In this document: positions 53,399 through 62,317 of the stretch, one piece after another
Layout: each line of letters opens with the position of its first letter
Position numbering within the stretch: the stretch's first letter is position 1
From: Ignavibacteria bacterium
GTDB lineage: Bacteria; Bacteroidota; Ignavibacteria; Tepidaquicellales; Tepidaquicellaceae
Assembly: GCA_019187405.1 (NCBI GenBank)
Contig: JABAQZ010000019.1
Coordinates: 62,001-126,000, forward strand
Direction: 5' to 3'
DNA length: 64,000 nucleotides
Position numbers and translations under genes: made by a program
The notes under the pieces: model-generated
Told to the model about the DNA's origin: nothing
Databases searched by the model: none
What the model saw: the letters and a program-made list of their open reading frames with translations, nothing else

Positions 53399-53502
53399 TT
53401 ATTTTTATCAAAATACTTAATTATGATTTCTTTTGAAATAAATTTAATTGAGGTTAAATTTTTGAATTCAGGCAGGCATGTTTCGAAATTCAGTGCAGTG
53501 AG

Positions 53503-54444
53503 CTATTGATTTCCAATATTCAGATTATTGACTTTATCTTTAATTATTCTAACGGCTTCCATTATTCTCGGTCCGGGCCTGAACATTATGTCATCATCAA
53601 CTATTATTATTCTTCCCGTTCGCGCGGCAACGTTTATGGATAGCATTTTTTTTATCATACCAACCTGGAGTGAATTTTTTTCATGCGCAGTGGTATCTGC
53701 CGGCATTATTATAATTTCCGGATTTCTAAGCGTCAAATCGTCAAGACCCATGAGTGGATAATCTATTACTTCATCTTTATATAAGTTTTCCATTCCTGCC
53801 ATGTTTACAATTTCACTTATAAACGTCTTGGCATTTGTAGTCATAAACGGTTTTATAGAAATTATAATCAATGCCTTCAGCTTTTTCTTAGCTGTATCAG
53901 AGCGAATGTAATTATCTCTGATTTTAATCAGTGAATCGGAGAGCTTACCGGAGGCTGATTCTCTATTGGAAATTTTCCCTAAATCTCCAAACATTTTAAT
54001 AATCCCGTCAAAATTTTTTGCGTTACTTACAAACAATTTCATGTTAAGCTTTTTCAAAGCTTGATATGTTGTCTGATTTCTGCTTTCAACATTCATCAGC
54101 ACTACATCAGGATCCAATGATGCGATTTTCTCGAGATCTGGCGCAAAGTAACTGCCTGTAGAAGTTTTGTTTTTTGCTTCGGGAGGATAATCGCAATAAT
54201 CCGTAACGCCTGCAATAAGAGAATCTGCTCCGATTGCAAACAATGTTTCAGTTATATTTGGCGCTAACGAAATAATTTTTTCGGGAAACTTCTGAAAGCT
54301 TACCGTATCTCCAAGATCATCAGTCAATGAAAAAAGAATTTTTCCCTGCTTCGGACTTTTATTGCATGACTGAAATACAAATAATGAAATTAAAACGATA
54401 AGAATGCAAATGAGAGGTTTGAGAATCACTACAGTAAATTTCAT
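53503..54444 (-). CDS. BtuF-type periplasmic binding lipoprotein
   Basis: The 313-residue lipoprotein has lipidated Cys27 (VFQSC). The class III binding-protein fold opens with SLTDDLGDTVSFQKFPEKII, then SLAPNITETLFAIGADSLIA and DYPPEAKN, all typical of cobalamin or iron-complex binding proteins. DYCDYPPEA matches the BtuF pattern best, so vitamin B12 or a related corrinoid is the first guess. No permease, ATPase or TonB receptor lies nearby, so it is an orphan component. Confidence 0.85.
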   Translation of the reverse strand: MKFTVVILKPLICILIVLISLFVFQSCNKSPKQGKILFSLTDDLGDTVSFQKFPEKIISLAPNITETLFAIGADSLIAGVTDYCDYPPEAKNKTSTGSYFAPDLEKIASLDPDVVLMNVESRNQTTYQALKKLNMKLFVSNAKNFDGIIKMFGDLGKISNRESASGKLSDSLIKIRDNYIRSDTAKKKLKALIIISIKPFMTTNAKTFISEIVNMAGMENLYKDEVIDYPLMGLDDLTLRNPEIIIMPADTTAHEKNSLQVGMIKKMLSINVAARTGRIIIVDDDIMFRPGPRIMEAVRIIKDKVNNLNIGNQ

Positions 54445-54480
54445 TCAGGATTAAATATTAAAGATAAAATTTATTTTCAA

Positions 54481-55758
54481 TTATGTCTTCAGTTTTTTCT
54501 TTTTTGCAGCCGGGAATAAGACATTATTAAGTATTAATCTGTAACCCGGAGAATGCGGATAATTGTCAAGCTCGGTTTTTGGATCACCCACTGCATGCTG
54601 ATAATCTTCAGGATCATGTCCTCCGTAAAATGTGAAAGTTCCTTTCCCGTAATTGCCGTGAACATAGCGGACATATTCAGTTCCTTCATTCATTGCCAAA
54701 ACTCTGACTTCCTTTTTTAGATACTGCTTTTTAAATCCCGTTGTCTGCCCCATGAATCCGCTTATCAGCGATGTATGATCCTGAGTCAGCATTGAAGGCA
54801 CAGGATCAAACTTTGCGGAAAACTCCACAAGTTTGAAATTATCATTGAACTGTCCTAAATTTATTAATTCATTTGTTACATCCAAATTCGAATATTCATA
54901 AACATAAGGATTCATGTCAACCTGAAAATTTTCGAATGCAATACATTCTGAAAAATCAAGCTTGGTATTAGCCAATGGATCGGCAGGATCACCGTCATAC
55001 ATGCTTTCGCAGATATCGGTATATTGAGAAGCAAGAGCAATGTCATAAGTATCGGTCGCCGAGCACATCGTGAATAGAAATCCACCGTTGGCTATATATT
55101 CTTTGAGCTTTTTTACGACTGCCAATTTAAGCTTTGATACTTTGCTGAAGCCAAGTTTTGCAGCCATCTCCTCATTGATTTCTTTCTGAGCAAGATACCA
55201 TGGTGAAGTACCGTAAGTTGCAAAAAACTTTCCGTATTGTCCCGTAAAATCTTCATGATGTAAATGCAGCCAGTCAAATCCTTTCAGCTTTCCAGAAAGT
55301 ACTTCCTCATCCCAAAGCTTCTCATAAGGTATCTCCGCATATTCAAGTACAAGCTGAACAGCATCATCCCAAGGGAGTGCATTCGGAGGAACGTAAACTG
55401 CAATCTTCGCAACTTTTTCAAGTCTTACAACATCCATGTTATTTTTTTCATCTTTAACTTCGGCATATACTTGTGCAGTCTGAGTTCCGTTCAGCAATTC
55501 AAATGAAACTCCTTTCGCTTTGCATTCTTCTTCAAGCCTGCCGGAATAATTAAACATAAATGATCCTCCCCTGTAATTGAGCAGCCAGTCAACTTCTTTA
55601 CCTGACAATAGATGCCTGTAAGCAATTCCATATGCCCTCAGATGATTTGTCTGATCAGGCTCCATCGGTATTAACAATTTTACCTGTGATGCTGCATATC
55701 CGGGTAATATGAATGACAAAAAAATTAATGAGAAAAATTTTATTATGTAATTATTCAA
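54481..55758 (-). CDS. Exported protein with glutamine-amidotransferase-like fold, unknown function
   Basis: The 425-residue protein has a signal peptide (1-25, ending AASQ). It starts at TTG; no ATG is available in the N-terminal part. Family motifs are LLIPMEPDQTNHLRAYGIAY, WLLNYRGGSFMF, HHEDFTGQYGKF, FLFTMCSATDTYDIALA and YGGHDPEDYQH. Relatives in Bacteroidota are often labelled asparagine synthetase B, but the N-terminal Cys and ATP-PPase motifs are missing, so that name is unsupported. The GGxLFTMCSA strand-elbow suggests a GATase1-like fold. Substrate and reaction are unknown. Confidence 0.75.
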   Translation of the reverse strand: MNNYIIKFFSLIFLSFILPGYAASQVKLLIPMEPDQTNHLRAYGIAYRHLLSGKEVDWLLNYRGGSFMFNYSGRLEEECKAKGVSFELLNGTQTAQVYAEVKDEKNNMDVVRLEKVAKIAVYVPPNALPWDDAVQLVLEYAEIPYEKLWDEEVLSGKLKGFDWLHLHHEDFTGQYGKFFATYGTSPWYLAQKEINEEMAAKLGFSKVSKLKLAVVKKLKEYIANGGFLFTMCSATDTYDIALASQYTDICESMYDGDPADPLANTKLDFSECIAFENFQVDMNPYVYEYSNLDVTNELINLGQFNDNFKLVEFSAKFDPVPSMLTQDHTSLISGFMGQTTGFKKQYLKKEVRVLAMNEGTEYVRYVHGNYGKGTFTFYGGHDPEDYQHAVGDPKTELDNYPHSPGYRLILNNVLFPAAKKKKLKT

Positions 55759-55830
55759 GGTTAAAAATTAATTTATTCAAAAATAAGAAATTAATACTCA
55801 ATACAATAGTTTTTTATTTATAAAAGTTTA

Positions 55831-56856
55831 ATGATAACACTTGCAATAGAGACTTCATGCGATGAAACGTCGGCAGCCGTTTTAAATAAAGATAAAGTTT
55901 TATCTAATATTATTTTATCACAGCAGGATCATTCAAAGTTTGGAGGCATCGTTCCCGAGTTAGCATCGCGCTCGCATCTTGAGAGTATCGTATCCGTTAC
56001 ACGAACCGCATTGCTCAATGCCGGGATAAACCTGAAAGACATAAATCTGATTTCGGCAACATCTGAACCGGGACTTATCGGCGCGCTTTTAGTAGGATTG
56101 AATTTTGCTAAATCTCTTGCAGCAAGTCTTAACATACCTTTCATTCCGGTAAATCACATTCGCTCGCACTTGTATTCAAATTTTCTCTGCAATCAAAAAG
56201 CAATTTATCCGTTCATAGGTCTTATTGTGTCGGGCGGACACACAATGCTTGTACTTGTTGAAGATTTTAACATGCACACGGTATTAGGAAATACAATTGA
56301 TGACGCAGCCGGCGAAGCATTTGACAAAGCTGCAAAACTTCTCGGACTCGGTTATCCCGGAGGAGCTCAAATTGACAATTCTGCAAAAAGCGGAAATGAA
56401 AATTTTATTCGTTTTCCCAAAGCTAAAATTAAAAACAGCAAATATGATTTTTCTTTCTCAGGAATTAAAACTTCTCTTTTATATTATCTCAGAGATGTTT
56501 CCGAAAATGAAAAATCCCGCGCAGATTTTGTAAATGATGTGTGTTCATCTTTTCAAAAAACTGTAACGGATGATCTCTTTGAAAAAACAGTTTCTGCTTG
56601 CAGTGAATTTAACGTAAAGAAAATATCTGTATCGGGAGGCGTATCAGCCAATTCAGAAATGAGAAAAAAATTTAATCAGCTCAAATCTCGAAACTTCGAA
56701 GTGTACTTTCCTGAAATTCAGTATGCAACCGACAATGCGGCAATGATAGGACTGTGCGGATACCTTAGTTACATTTCGGCAGACGATAAGACATTTTTTA
56801 AATCAGCTTCTTTACTTACACCGGCAAAAGCAAGACTCGATTATGAAAAATTTTAA
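55831..56856 (+). CDS. tsaD: tRNA threonylcarbamoyladenosine transferase TsaD
   Basis: The 341-residue protein starts with the ASKHA signature ITLAIETSCDETSAAVL. It includes KFGGIVPELASRSHLE and the metal ligands His109 and His113 (NHIRSH), GLIVSGGHTMLVLVED, and YATDNAAMIGLCGY with the third ligand Asp. It transfers threonylcarbamoyl to A37 of ANN-decoding tRNAs with TsaB and TsaE, which are not in the window. It is divergent from the gene at 54481 across 72 bases. Confidence 0.95.
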   Translation: MITLAIETSCDETSAAVLNKDKVLSNIILSQQDHSKFGGIVPELASRSHLESIVSVTRTALLNAGINLKDINLISATSEPGLIGALLVGLNFAKSLAASLNIPFIPVNHIRSHLYSNFLCNQKAIYPFIGLIVSGGHTMLVLVEDFNMHTVLGNTIDDAAGEAFDKAAKLLGLGYPGGAQIDNSAKSGNENFIRFPKAKIKNSKYDFSFSGIKTSLLYYLRDVSENEKSRADFVNDVCSSFQKTVTDDLFEKTVSACSEFNVKKISVSGGVSANSEMRKKFNQLKSRNFEVYFPEIQYATDNAAMIGLCGYLSYISADDKTFFKSASLLTPAKARLDYEKF

Positions 56857-57292
56857 ATTCACTGTAAAAATTATTTTGTTGGCGCATTATATGATTGCAT
56901 TGAACGGCTGTAATGAAATCAGCTCAGGTGATAAAAGGAGAAAGTTTGAATTTCTTTACTCAATGAGTAATTCAGTTACAATGTTTTCCGAATACTCCGG
57001 AAGCTTAACTTATTACAAAGATCTTTCTTTTTATGAAGAAAGAATAAAACTCATTAAAGAAGATATAAAAAATATAAAGCGGCTGAATAATTGGGACACT
57101 TCTGAAAATCTTAAGCTTGCCTTCGTAAAGGTGATAGACGAAAATCTGGAAAGTGTTTTGATTTTAAAAAATCAGAATCTGCCTCCGGAAGAAAATATTA
57201 AGAAACAATATGAAGCAATCTTAATCAGAGAAAGAGTGGCAGATTTAAAAAACAGTATTGAAGCCGAGATTGTAAAAGTTGGCAAAGAATGA
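56843..57292 (+). CDS. Helical lipoprotein downstream of tsaD
   Basis: The 149-residue protein starts inside the end of tsaD (14-base overlap), so translation is coupled. A lipoprotein signal ends LNGC (Cys23). The mature part is long, charged and helical (ERIKLIKEDIKNIKRLNNWD, EENIKKQYEAILIRERVADL) and may form a coiled coil. No family is recognised. It converges on the choice-of-anchor gene with eight bases between. Confidence 0.7.
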   Translation: MKNFKFTVKIILLAHYMIALNGCNEISSGDKRRKFEFLYSMSNSVTMFSEYSGSLTYYKDLSFYEERIKLIKEDIKNIKRLNNWDTSENLKLAFVKVIDENLESVLILKNQNLPPEENIKKQYEAILIRERVADLKNSIEAEIVKVGKE

Positions 57293-57300
57293 AACTGAAT

Positions 57301-58656
57301 TTATTTTAACAAAGCCATTTTGATAATCTTGGATTTTCCTTCAAATTCAATTTTACAATAAAATATTCCGCTTGATAATTCCCTTCCGTTGGTTGAGGCA
57401 TTAAATTTATAATTATGCAATCCTTTGTTTTTAAAAGAATTAACAAGCACTTTAATAAGTTTTCCCGAATTATCATAAACGGATAATTTTACAAATCCGC
57501 TTTCTGTTAAATCGAATTCAATGTTAGTTTCAGGATTAAACGGATTTGGATAATTCTGAAACAAACTTAATTTTTCGGGTTGGTGTGAAAGATTGCTTAT
57601 ATTAGTCGGTATTGTCATTTTAAAAACAAACAATCCGTTTGTTATATCCGATGCAATGATTTTTCCTGATTGAAATTTATAAACTGCCCAGCAGCCAAGA
57701 TAATTGTTTGAATTATCCTGAGGTCTTGTATCATACCACGCAATTTCAACCGGATCGGCAGGATTCGATATGTCAATGATTCTCACGCCTGCCGTATAAT
57801 GTGCGGCAAACAACAGATTCCCGTAAACTTCCACATTATGAACAGGACTTGTAAAGATTCCCGTCGGCTGCCAACTTCTTACAAAAGTTATATTATCGAG
57901 ATTCTGAATATCATAAATATCAATTGTCCCCGGATTCATGTTTTCATGTGTTACAAAAATAAACCTCCGGTCATCTGACAATGCACAATTATGAGGCATC
58001 TGCTGAATGGTTGTAAAGTTTCTGATTTCCCTGATGCTGTCTTTATTTAATGCATTTAGTATCGTTACCTTCTGATTGTTAATGTTTGTAGCCCAGACAG
58101 TATCGTCTCTTACTCTGCAGTCATGAGTATATCGCAGAGTATTATTACCTCTTTTTACCGGCAAAATTGGATTCGTAACATCAATTACCTGAACCCCTCC
58201 GTTTGGCGAAGCATTTCCTCCGCTTAAATAAAGATACGGACCGGACTGTGAAATAGCATGAGTAAAAGAATATCCGCTGTATCCCCAAGTCGTAATTAAA
58301 CTCACTGAATCTGGAAGATACTGAAGATCAATTATCTGCAAACGACTCCCGGTACCCTCTGATACAACATAAGCATAATGTGAATAAGTCTTTATTTCCC
58401 TCCAGTTGCTGCCTACACCGGGAACGTAATCAACTTCGACCACATTTGAAGAATCGGTTATATCAACAAATGATGTTCCCGCAAAACATCCGAGTATAGC
58501 ATATTCTCTGCCATTTCCGTCAGTATATCCCCAAAGCGCAGAATAACTTTCATAATTATCAATGTTGGCAATCAAATATGTGTTGTGATCGGGTAACTGT
58601 GCAAAAAGATTATTACACAATAACAATGAAACAATATAAATTAAAAGCTTGTTCAT
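57301..58656 (-). CDS. Choice-of-anchor B / LVIVD-repeat protein, T9SS-sorted
   Basis: The 451-residue protein has a signal peptide (1-19, ending LFAQ). The beta-propeller (25-350) is of the choice-of-anchor-B/LVIVD type: ALWGYTDGNGREYAILGCFA, TSFVDITDSSN, LQIIDLQYLPDS, GGVQVIDVTNP, VRIIDISNPADPVEIAWYDT. A T9SS type A CTD follows (QNYPNPFNPETNI, ending IKMALLK). It is probably a surface protein; the propeller may bind a ligand or partner. The gene converges on the tsaD-lipoprotein pair. Confidence 0.87.
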   Translation of the reverse strand: MNKLLIYIVSLLLCNNLFAQLPDHNTYLIANIDNYESYSALWGYTDGNGREYAILGCFAGTSFVDITDSSNVVEVDYVPGVGSNWREIKTYSHYAYVVSEGTGSRLQIIDLQYLPDSVSLITTWGYSGYSFTHAISQSGPYLYLSGGNASPNGGVQVIDVTNPILPVKRGNNTLRYTHDCRVRDDTVWATNINNQKVTILNALNKDSIREIRNFTTIQQMPHNCALSDDRRFIFVTHENMNPGTIDIYDIQNLDNITFVRSWQPTGIFTSPVHNVEVYGNLLFAAHYTAGVRIIDISNPADPVEIAWYDTRPQDNSNNYLGCWAVYKFQSGKIIASDITNGLFVFKMTIPTNISNLSHQPEKLSLFQNYPNPFNPETNIEFDLTESGFVKLSVYDNSGKLIKVLVNSFKNKGLHNYKFNASTNGRELSSGIFYCKIEFEGKSKIIKMALLK

Positions 58657-58832
58657 AAAGTTAATCTAAAATAAGAAATATGTTCGGCTAAAACTATTTA
58701 CATTCAGAGATACATCTTCTGAAATAAAATAAAAATCCTTTTAAAAATTTCAAATTACTTTTATTTAACAGTCAAAAATACTAATTTAATTTCAAAAAAA
58801 TTTTACATTCAAACTTTATTCAAGCCCAAATC

Positions 58833-61800
58833 ATGATAAAATATTTTACAATTTTAACCATATCAATTTTTATTTTCACAAACATAAACAGTCTGTATTC
58901 TCAGGTATCACAGGAATGGATACACAGATATACCGGACCCGAGGCAAGTACAGATTCACCGGTTGATTTTGCTGCGGACAGCAAAGGCAATACTTATCTT
59001 ACAGGAAAATCTATCGTAGGCGGCGGTTATTTTAAAATGATAACCGTAAAATTCAACTCGTCCGGAATACGAAAATGGATTGCCAAATATTCTGGACCGC
59101 CAAATCAAAATGAGGATGGAAAATCTGTCTCTGTGGATACTTCAGGTAATGTATATGTTGCCGGGAATGTAAGAGGACCTTCGGGATTATTTGATATGCT
59201 TGTGATAAAATATGATTCTTCTGGAAATAAACTTTGGGAAAACTTGTACAACAGTCCTTCTAACCTTGATGATCTGTCTAATACTTCCGCTCTCGATGCC
59301 GAAGGTAACTTTTATGTCGGAGGATACAGTAACGGAACCGGTACCTCTGCAGATTACATATTATTGAAATATAATTCGTCCGGAGTCTTTCAATGGGTAA
59401 AAAGATTTAACGGTGTCTCAAACTCTGACGATTATCTTATTAAGCTGGCTGTAACATCAAACGGAAACATTGCCGTCGGCGGATATAGTTTTAAATCTCT
59501 TGCTTCATATAATTTTGTTACCATTCTATATGATCCGTCCGGAAATGTATTATGGACAAGAGAATATAACGGTCCTTCCTCCTCTTCTGACCAGCTCTCG
59601 GATCTTGTCACCGATGCAGGAAGCAATGTTTATGTTTCGGGTAAAAGTTCAGGCTCAGGTACCGGATTAGATTTTGCAGTTGTAAAGTATGATGCTGCCG
59701 GAAATCAGCAATGGGTTTCAAGATTTACCGGAGCAGGAACAAGCGAAGAAAATCCATTTGCCATGAGCGTTGACCTTGCTGGGAATGTATTTCTTACAGG
59801 ATATTCAAATACATTTTCACCTTACTATGATTTTTTAACAGTGAAATTTAATTCATCAGGCGTCCAGCAGTGGTTTAAATATTATAACGGAGTCGAAAAT
59901 TTTTTTGATAAAGCCGTTGATGTATTGAATGATGCAGAAGGAAACAGTTATGTAACGGGAAACAGCGTTAAATCTTCTGACGGAACTTCAGATTTAATTT
60001 TAATAAAATACAATCCTTCGGGTGATGTTTTATGGACAAAAACTTATGACGGTCCGGGCGGACAGGATGATATTCCCATAAAGCTGATTAAAAACAACAT
60101 GGGAAATGTTCTTGTACTCGGTGACAGCTACAGTTTCTTTTTTAATCCTTTATGCGGAACAAGCGATTATCTGATATTAAATTACAATCAGGATGCATCA
60201 CTCAACTGGGAATCCAGATACGATGGTGCAGGTACGGGTATTGACATTCCCGTTTCCCTTGTTAATGATAATTCCGGTAACAGTTATGCAACGGGTTACA
60301 GCTTTGATAAAGTTGCAAATTATGACATGGCAACTGTTAAGTATAATTCTTCAGGCGCACCGCTTTGGGCTGCAAGATATGACGGGAATTCCGGAATTGA
60401 TAAGTCTGCAGATGTTGCCGTTGATAATTCAGGTAATGTTTTTACTTGCGGTACAAGCCAAGGAGCATCTTCAGGCAACGACATTGTTACTATAAAATAC
60501 AATCCAGATGGTACTGAAAACTGGGTCCAGAGATACAACGGCAGCTCAAACGGAGATGACTATGCTGCAGGGATTTTTGTTGATGCTTCCGGAAATGTTT
60601 ATACGGGAGGTTACCGGGATTCGTCGGGAACAGGAAAAGATTTTATTCTCATTAAATACAATTCATCAGGTGTAATTCAGTGGAAAGCTTTTTATAACGG
60701 ACCGGGCAATGCCGATGATATTATGACTGCAATGATTTCCGATGCAGCGGGAAATATTTTTGTAACAGGTTCAAGCATTGGAGCAGGTACATTGGAAGAT
60801 GTTGCTGTAGTAAAATTCGGTATAAACGGAAATCTGCTGTGGCAGGCAAGGTATAACGGGTTTTTGAATAATTCTGATATCCCGTCAGATATTGTATTAG
60901 ACAATTCAGGCAATGTTATTGTAACAGGAAAAACATTTACCGGTACTGCAGAAGCAAGTTTGAGTTCGCAAAATTTTGACATGCTTACAGTGAAATATAA
61001 TTCCTCCGGCAGTCAGCAATGGGCTGCTTTGCACAACGGAACTTTAAACAGCGAAGATGAATCGAATTCGGTTACAACCGACAATGCCGGTAACATTTAT
61101 GCAGCAGGAAGTTCTGTTAATACAATTTCAAATTCGGATTTCACAATCATAAAATACCTGCCTGACGGTACTCAGTCCTGGGTTAAAAACATCAACGGAG
61201 CTGCCGGACTGGATGATAAAGCTTTCTCGATTTGCTCGGATCTCTCCGGTCAGATTTATGCAACCGGCTATTGCAATGACGGAATTACCGGATACAATTT
61301 TTTAACCGTAAAGCTTAATCAGAGCGGAATTTTAAAATGGGAAGAAAAATATAATTACATAGACAATGATACTGACAAAGCAGTTATGATTAGAAATGAT
61401 GCCGAAGGAAATATTTTTGTAACTGGTTTCAGCAAAGGTCTTGAAGGAGGAATTGATTACAACACAATCAGATACAGGCAGGATAAGTCGCTCGAACTTA
61501 CAACACTTATTCAGGGATTTTATAATGAAAATACTAATCTGATGATTTCCGATACAGCAACTGTGCTTTTAAGAAGTTCTGTTTCTCCTTATGGAATAAT
61601 TGATTCCGCAACTTCTGTTTTAAATACCGGAGGAAACGGGAATTTTTATTTTTCGCAGGCTCAGAACGGCATTCAGTATTATCTTGTAATCAAACACCGA
61701 AATTCTGTTGAAACATGGAGCGCGTCTCCTCAATCGTTTGTTTCATCTTCTGCATCCTTTGATTTTACTTTGTCAGCCAATCAGGCTTTTGGCAGTAATC

Positions 61801-62018
61801 AGATTCAGAAAGGAAGCAGGTTCTGTATTTACAACGGAGAAATTACCAAAGACGGCGTCATTGATGCATCCGATATGGCAATAATTGAAAATGCAGCTTC
61901 GGAATTTAAGAAAGGTTACGTCATTTCTGATCTTACGGGCGATGAAATTGTTGACGGGAGCGATATGACTATTGCCGATAATAATGCATCAAACTTTATC
62001 GGCGTCATAACTCCATAA
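58833..62018 (+). CDS. SBBP-repeat surface protein with dockerin-like C-terminus
   Basis: The 1061-residue protein has a signal peptide (1-23, ending LYSQ). About sixteen SBBP beta-propeller repeats of 50-58 residues follow (30-895), each with a pattern like DNSGNVFTCGTSQGASSGND, then VKYNSSGxxxW and a YNG turn. This would form two or more propellers. The last 160 residues carry the shared module: YYLVIKHRNSVETWS, AFGSN, GEITKDGVIDASDMAIIENA and DLTGDEIVDGSDMTIADNNA, ending ITP. The first calcium loop has TKDG where others have NQDG. There is no T9SS CTD. Confidence 0.9.
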   Translation: MIKYFTILTISIFIFTNINSLYSQVSQEWIHRYTGPEASTDSPVDFAADSKGNTYLTGKSIVGGGYFKMITVKFNSSGIRKWIAKYSGPPNQNEDGKSVSVDTSGNVYVAGNVRGPSGLFDMLVIKYDSSGNKLWENLYNSPSNLDDLSNTSALDAEGNFYVGGYSNGTGTSADYILLKYNSSGVFQWVKRFNGVSNSDDYLIKLAVTSNGNIAVGGYSFKSLASYNFVTILYDPSGNVLWTREYNGPSSSSDQLSDLVTDAGSNVYVSGKSSGSGTGLDFAVVKYDAAGNQQWVSRFTGAGTSEENPFAMSVDLAGNVFLTGYSNTFSPYYDFLTVKFNSSGVQQWFKYYNGVENFFDKAVDVLNDAEGNSYVTGNSVKSSDGTSDLILIKYNPSGDVLWTKTYDGPGGQDDIPIKLIKNNMGNVLVLGDSYSFFFNPLCGTSDYLILNYNQDASLNWESRYDGAGTGIDIPVSLVNDNSGNSYATGYSFDKVANYDMATVKYNSSGAPLWAARYDGNSGIDKSADVAVDNSGNVFTCGTSQGASSGNDIVTIKYNPDGTENWVQRYNGSSNGDDYAAGIFVDASGNVYTGGYRDSSGTGKDFILIKYNSSGVIQWKAFYNGPGNADDIMTAMISDAAGNIFVTGSSIGAGTLEDVAVVKFGINGNLLWQARYNGFLNNSDIPSDIVLDNSGNVIVTGKTFTGTAEASLSSQNFDMLTVKYNSSGSQQWAALHNGTLNSEDESNSVTTDNAGNIYAAGSSVNTISNSDFTIIKYLPDGTQSWVKNINGAAGLDDKAFSICSDLSGQIYATGYCNDGITGYNFLTVKLNQSGILKWEEKYNYIDNDTDKAVMIRNDAEGNIFVTGFSKGLEGGIDYNTIRYRQDKSLELTTLIQGFYNENTNLMISDTATVLLRSSVSPYGIIDSATSVLNTGGNGNFYFSQAQNGIQYYLVIKHRNSVETWSASPQSFVSSSASFDFTLSANQAFGSNQIQKGSRFCIYNGEITKDGVIDASDMAIIENAASEFKKGYVISDLTGDEIVDGSDMTIADNNASNFIGVITP

Positions 62019-62261
62019 AGAAATATTAGCCGCTGACTGCAGTTAGTATCTGTTGTGAAATCAGTTGGATTTTTATTTACATAATCTATACTCTTGTAAC
62101 TTTGTTCTCAATAAAATCCAGAATGGATTCTCTTCTGAATATCTTAAAGCTTATTGTCACAAATTAAAACTGCAATTATCTGTAAGCATGTAAATTAAAA
62201 CATAGTTTCATTACAACTGAAAACTTGTTTTCTGATTCTCGTGAATTAATTTTATTGCAAT

Positions 62262-62293
62262 AAAAAAGCCGGAAGGTTCTTCACCTCCCGGCT
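62262..62293 (-). terminator. Intrinsic terminator of the last T9SS gene
   Basis: On the minus strand AGCCGG(G)AGGT pairs with ACCT(T)CCGGCT around a short loop and runs into TTTTTT. It lies 25 bases past the stop at 62318. Confidence 0.9.
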
Positions 62294-62317
62294 ATTTATA
62301 TCTGTTAAATCAACTGA

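Noticed and set aside
54481-55758. Asparagine synthetase annotation
   Set aside because: No N-terminal catalytic Cys, no ATP-PPase loop, and the protein is exported.
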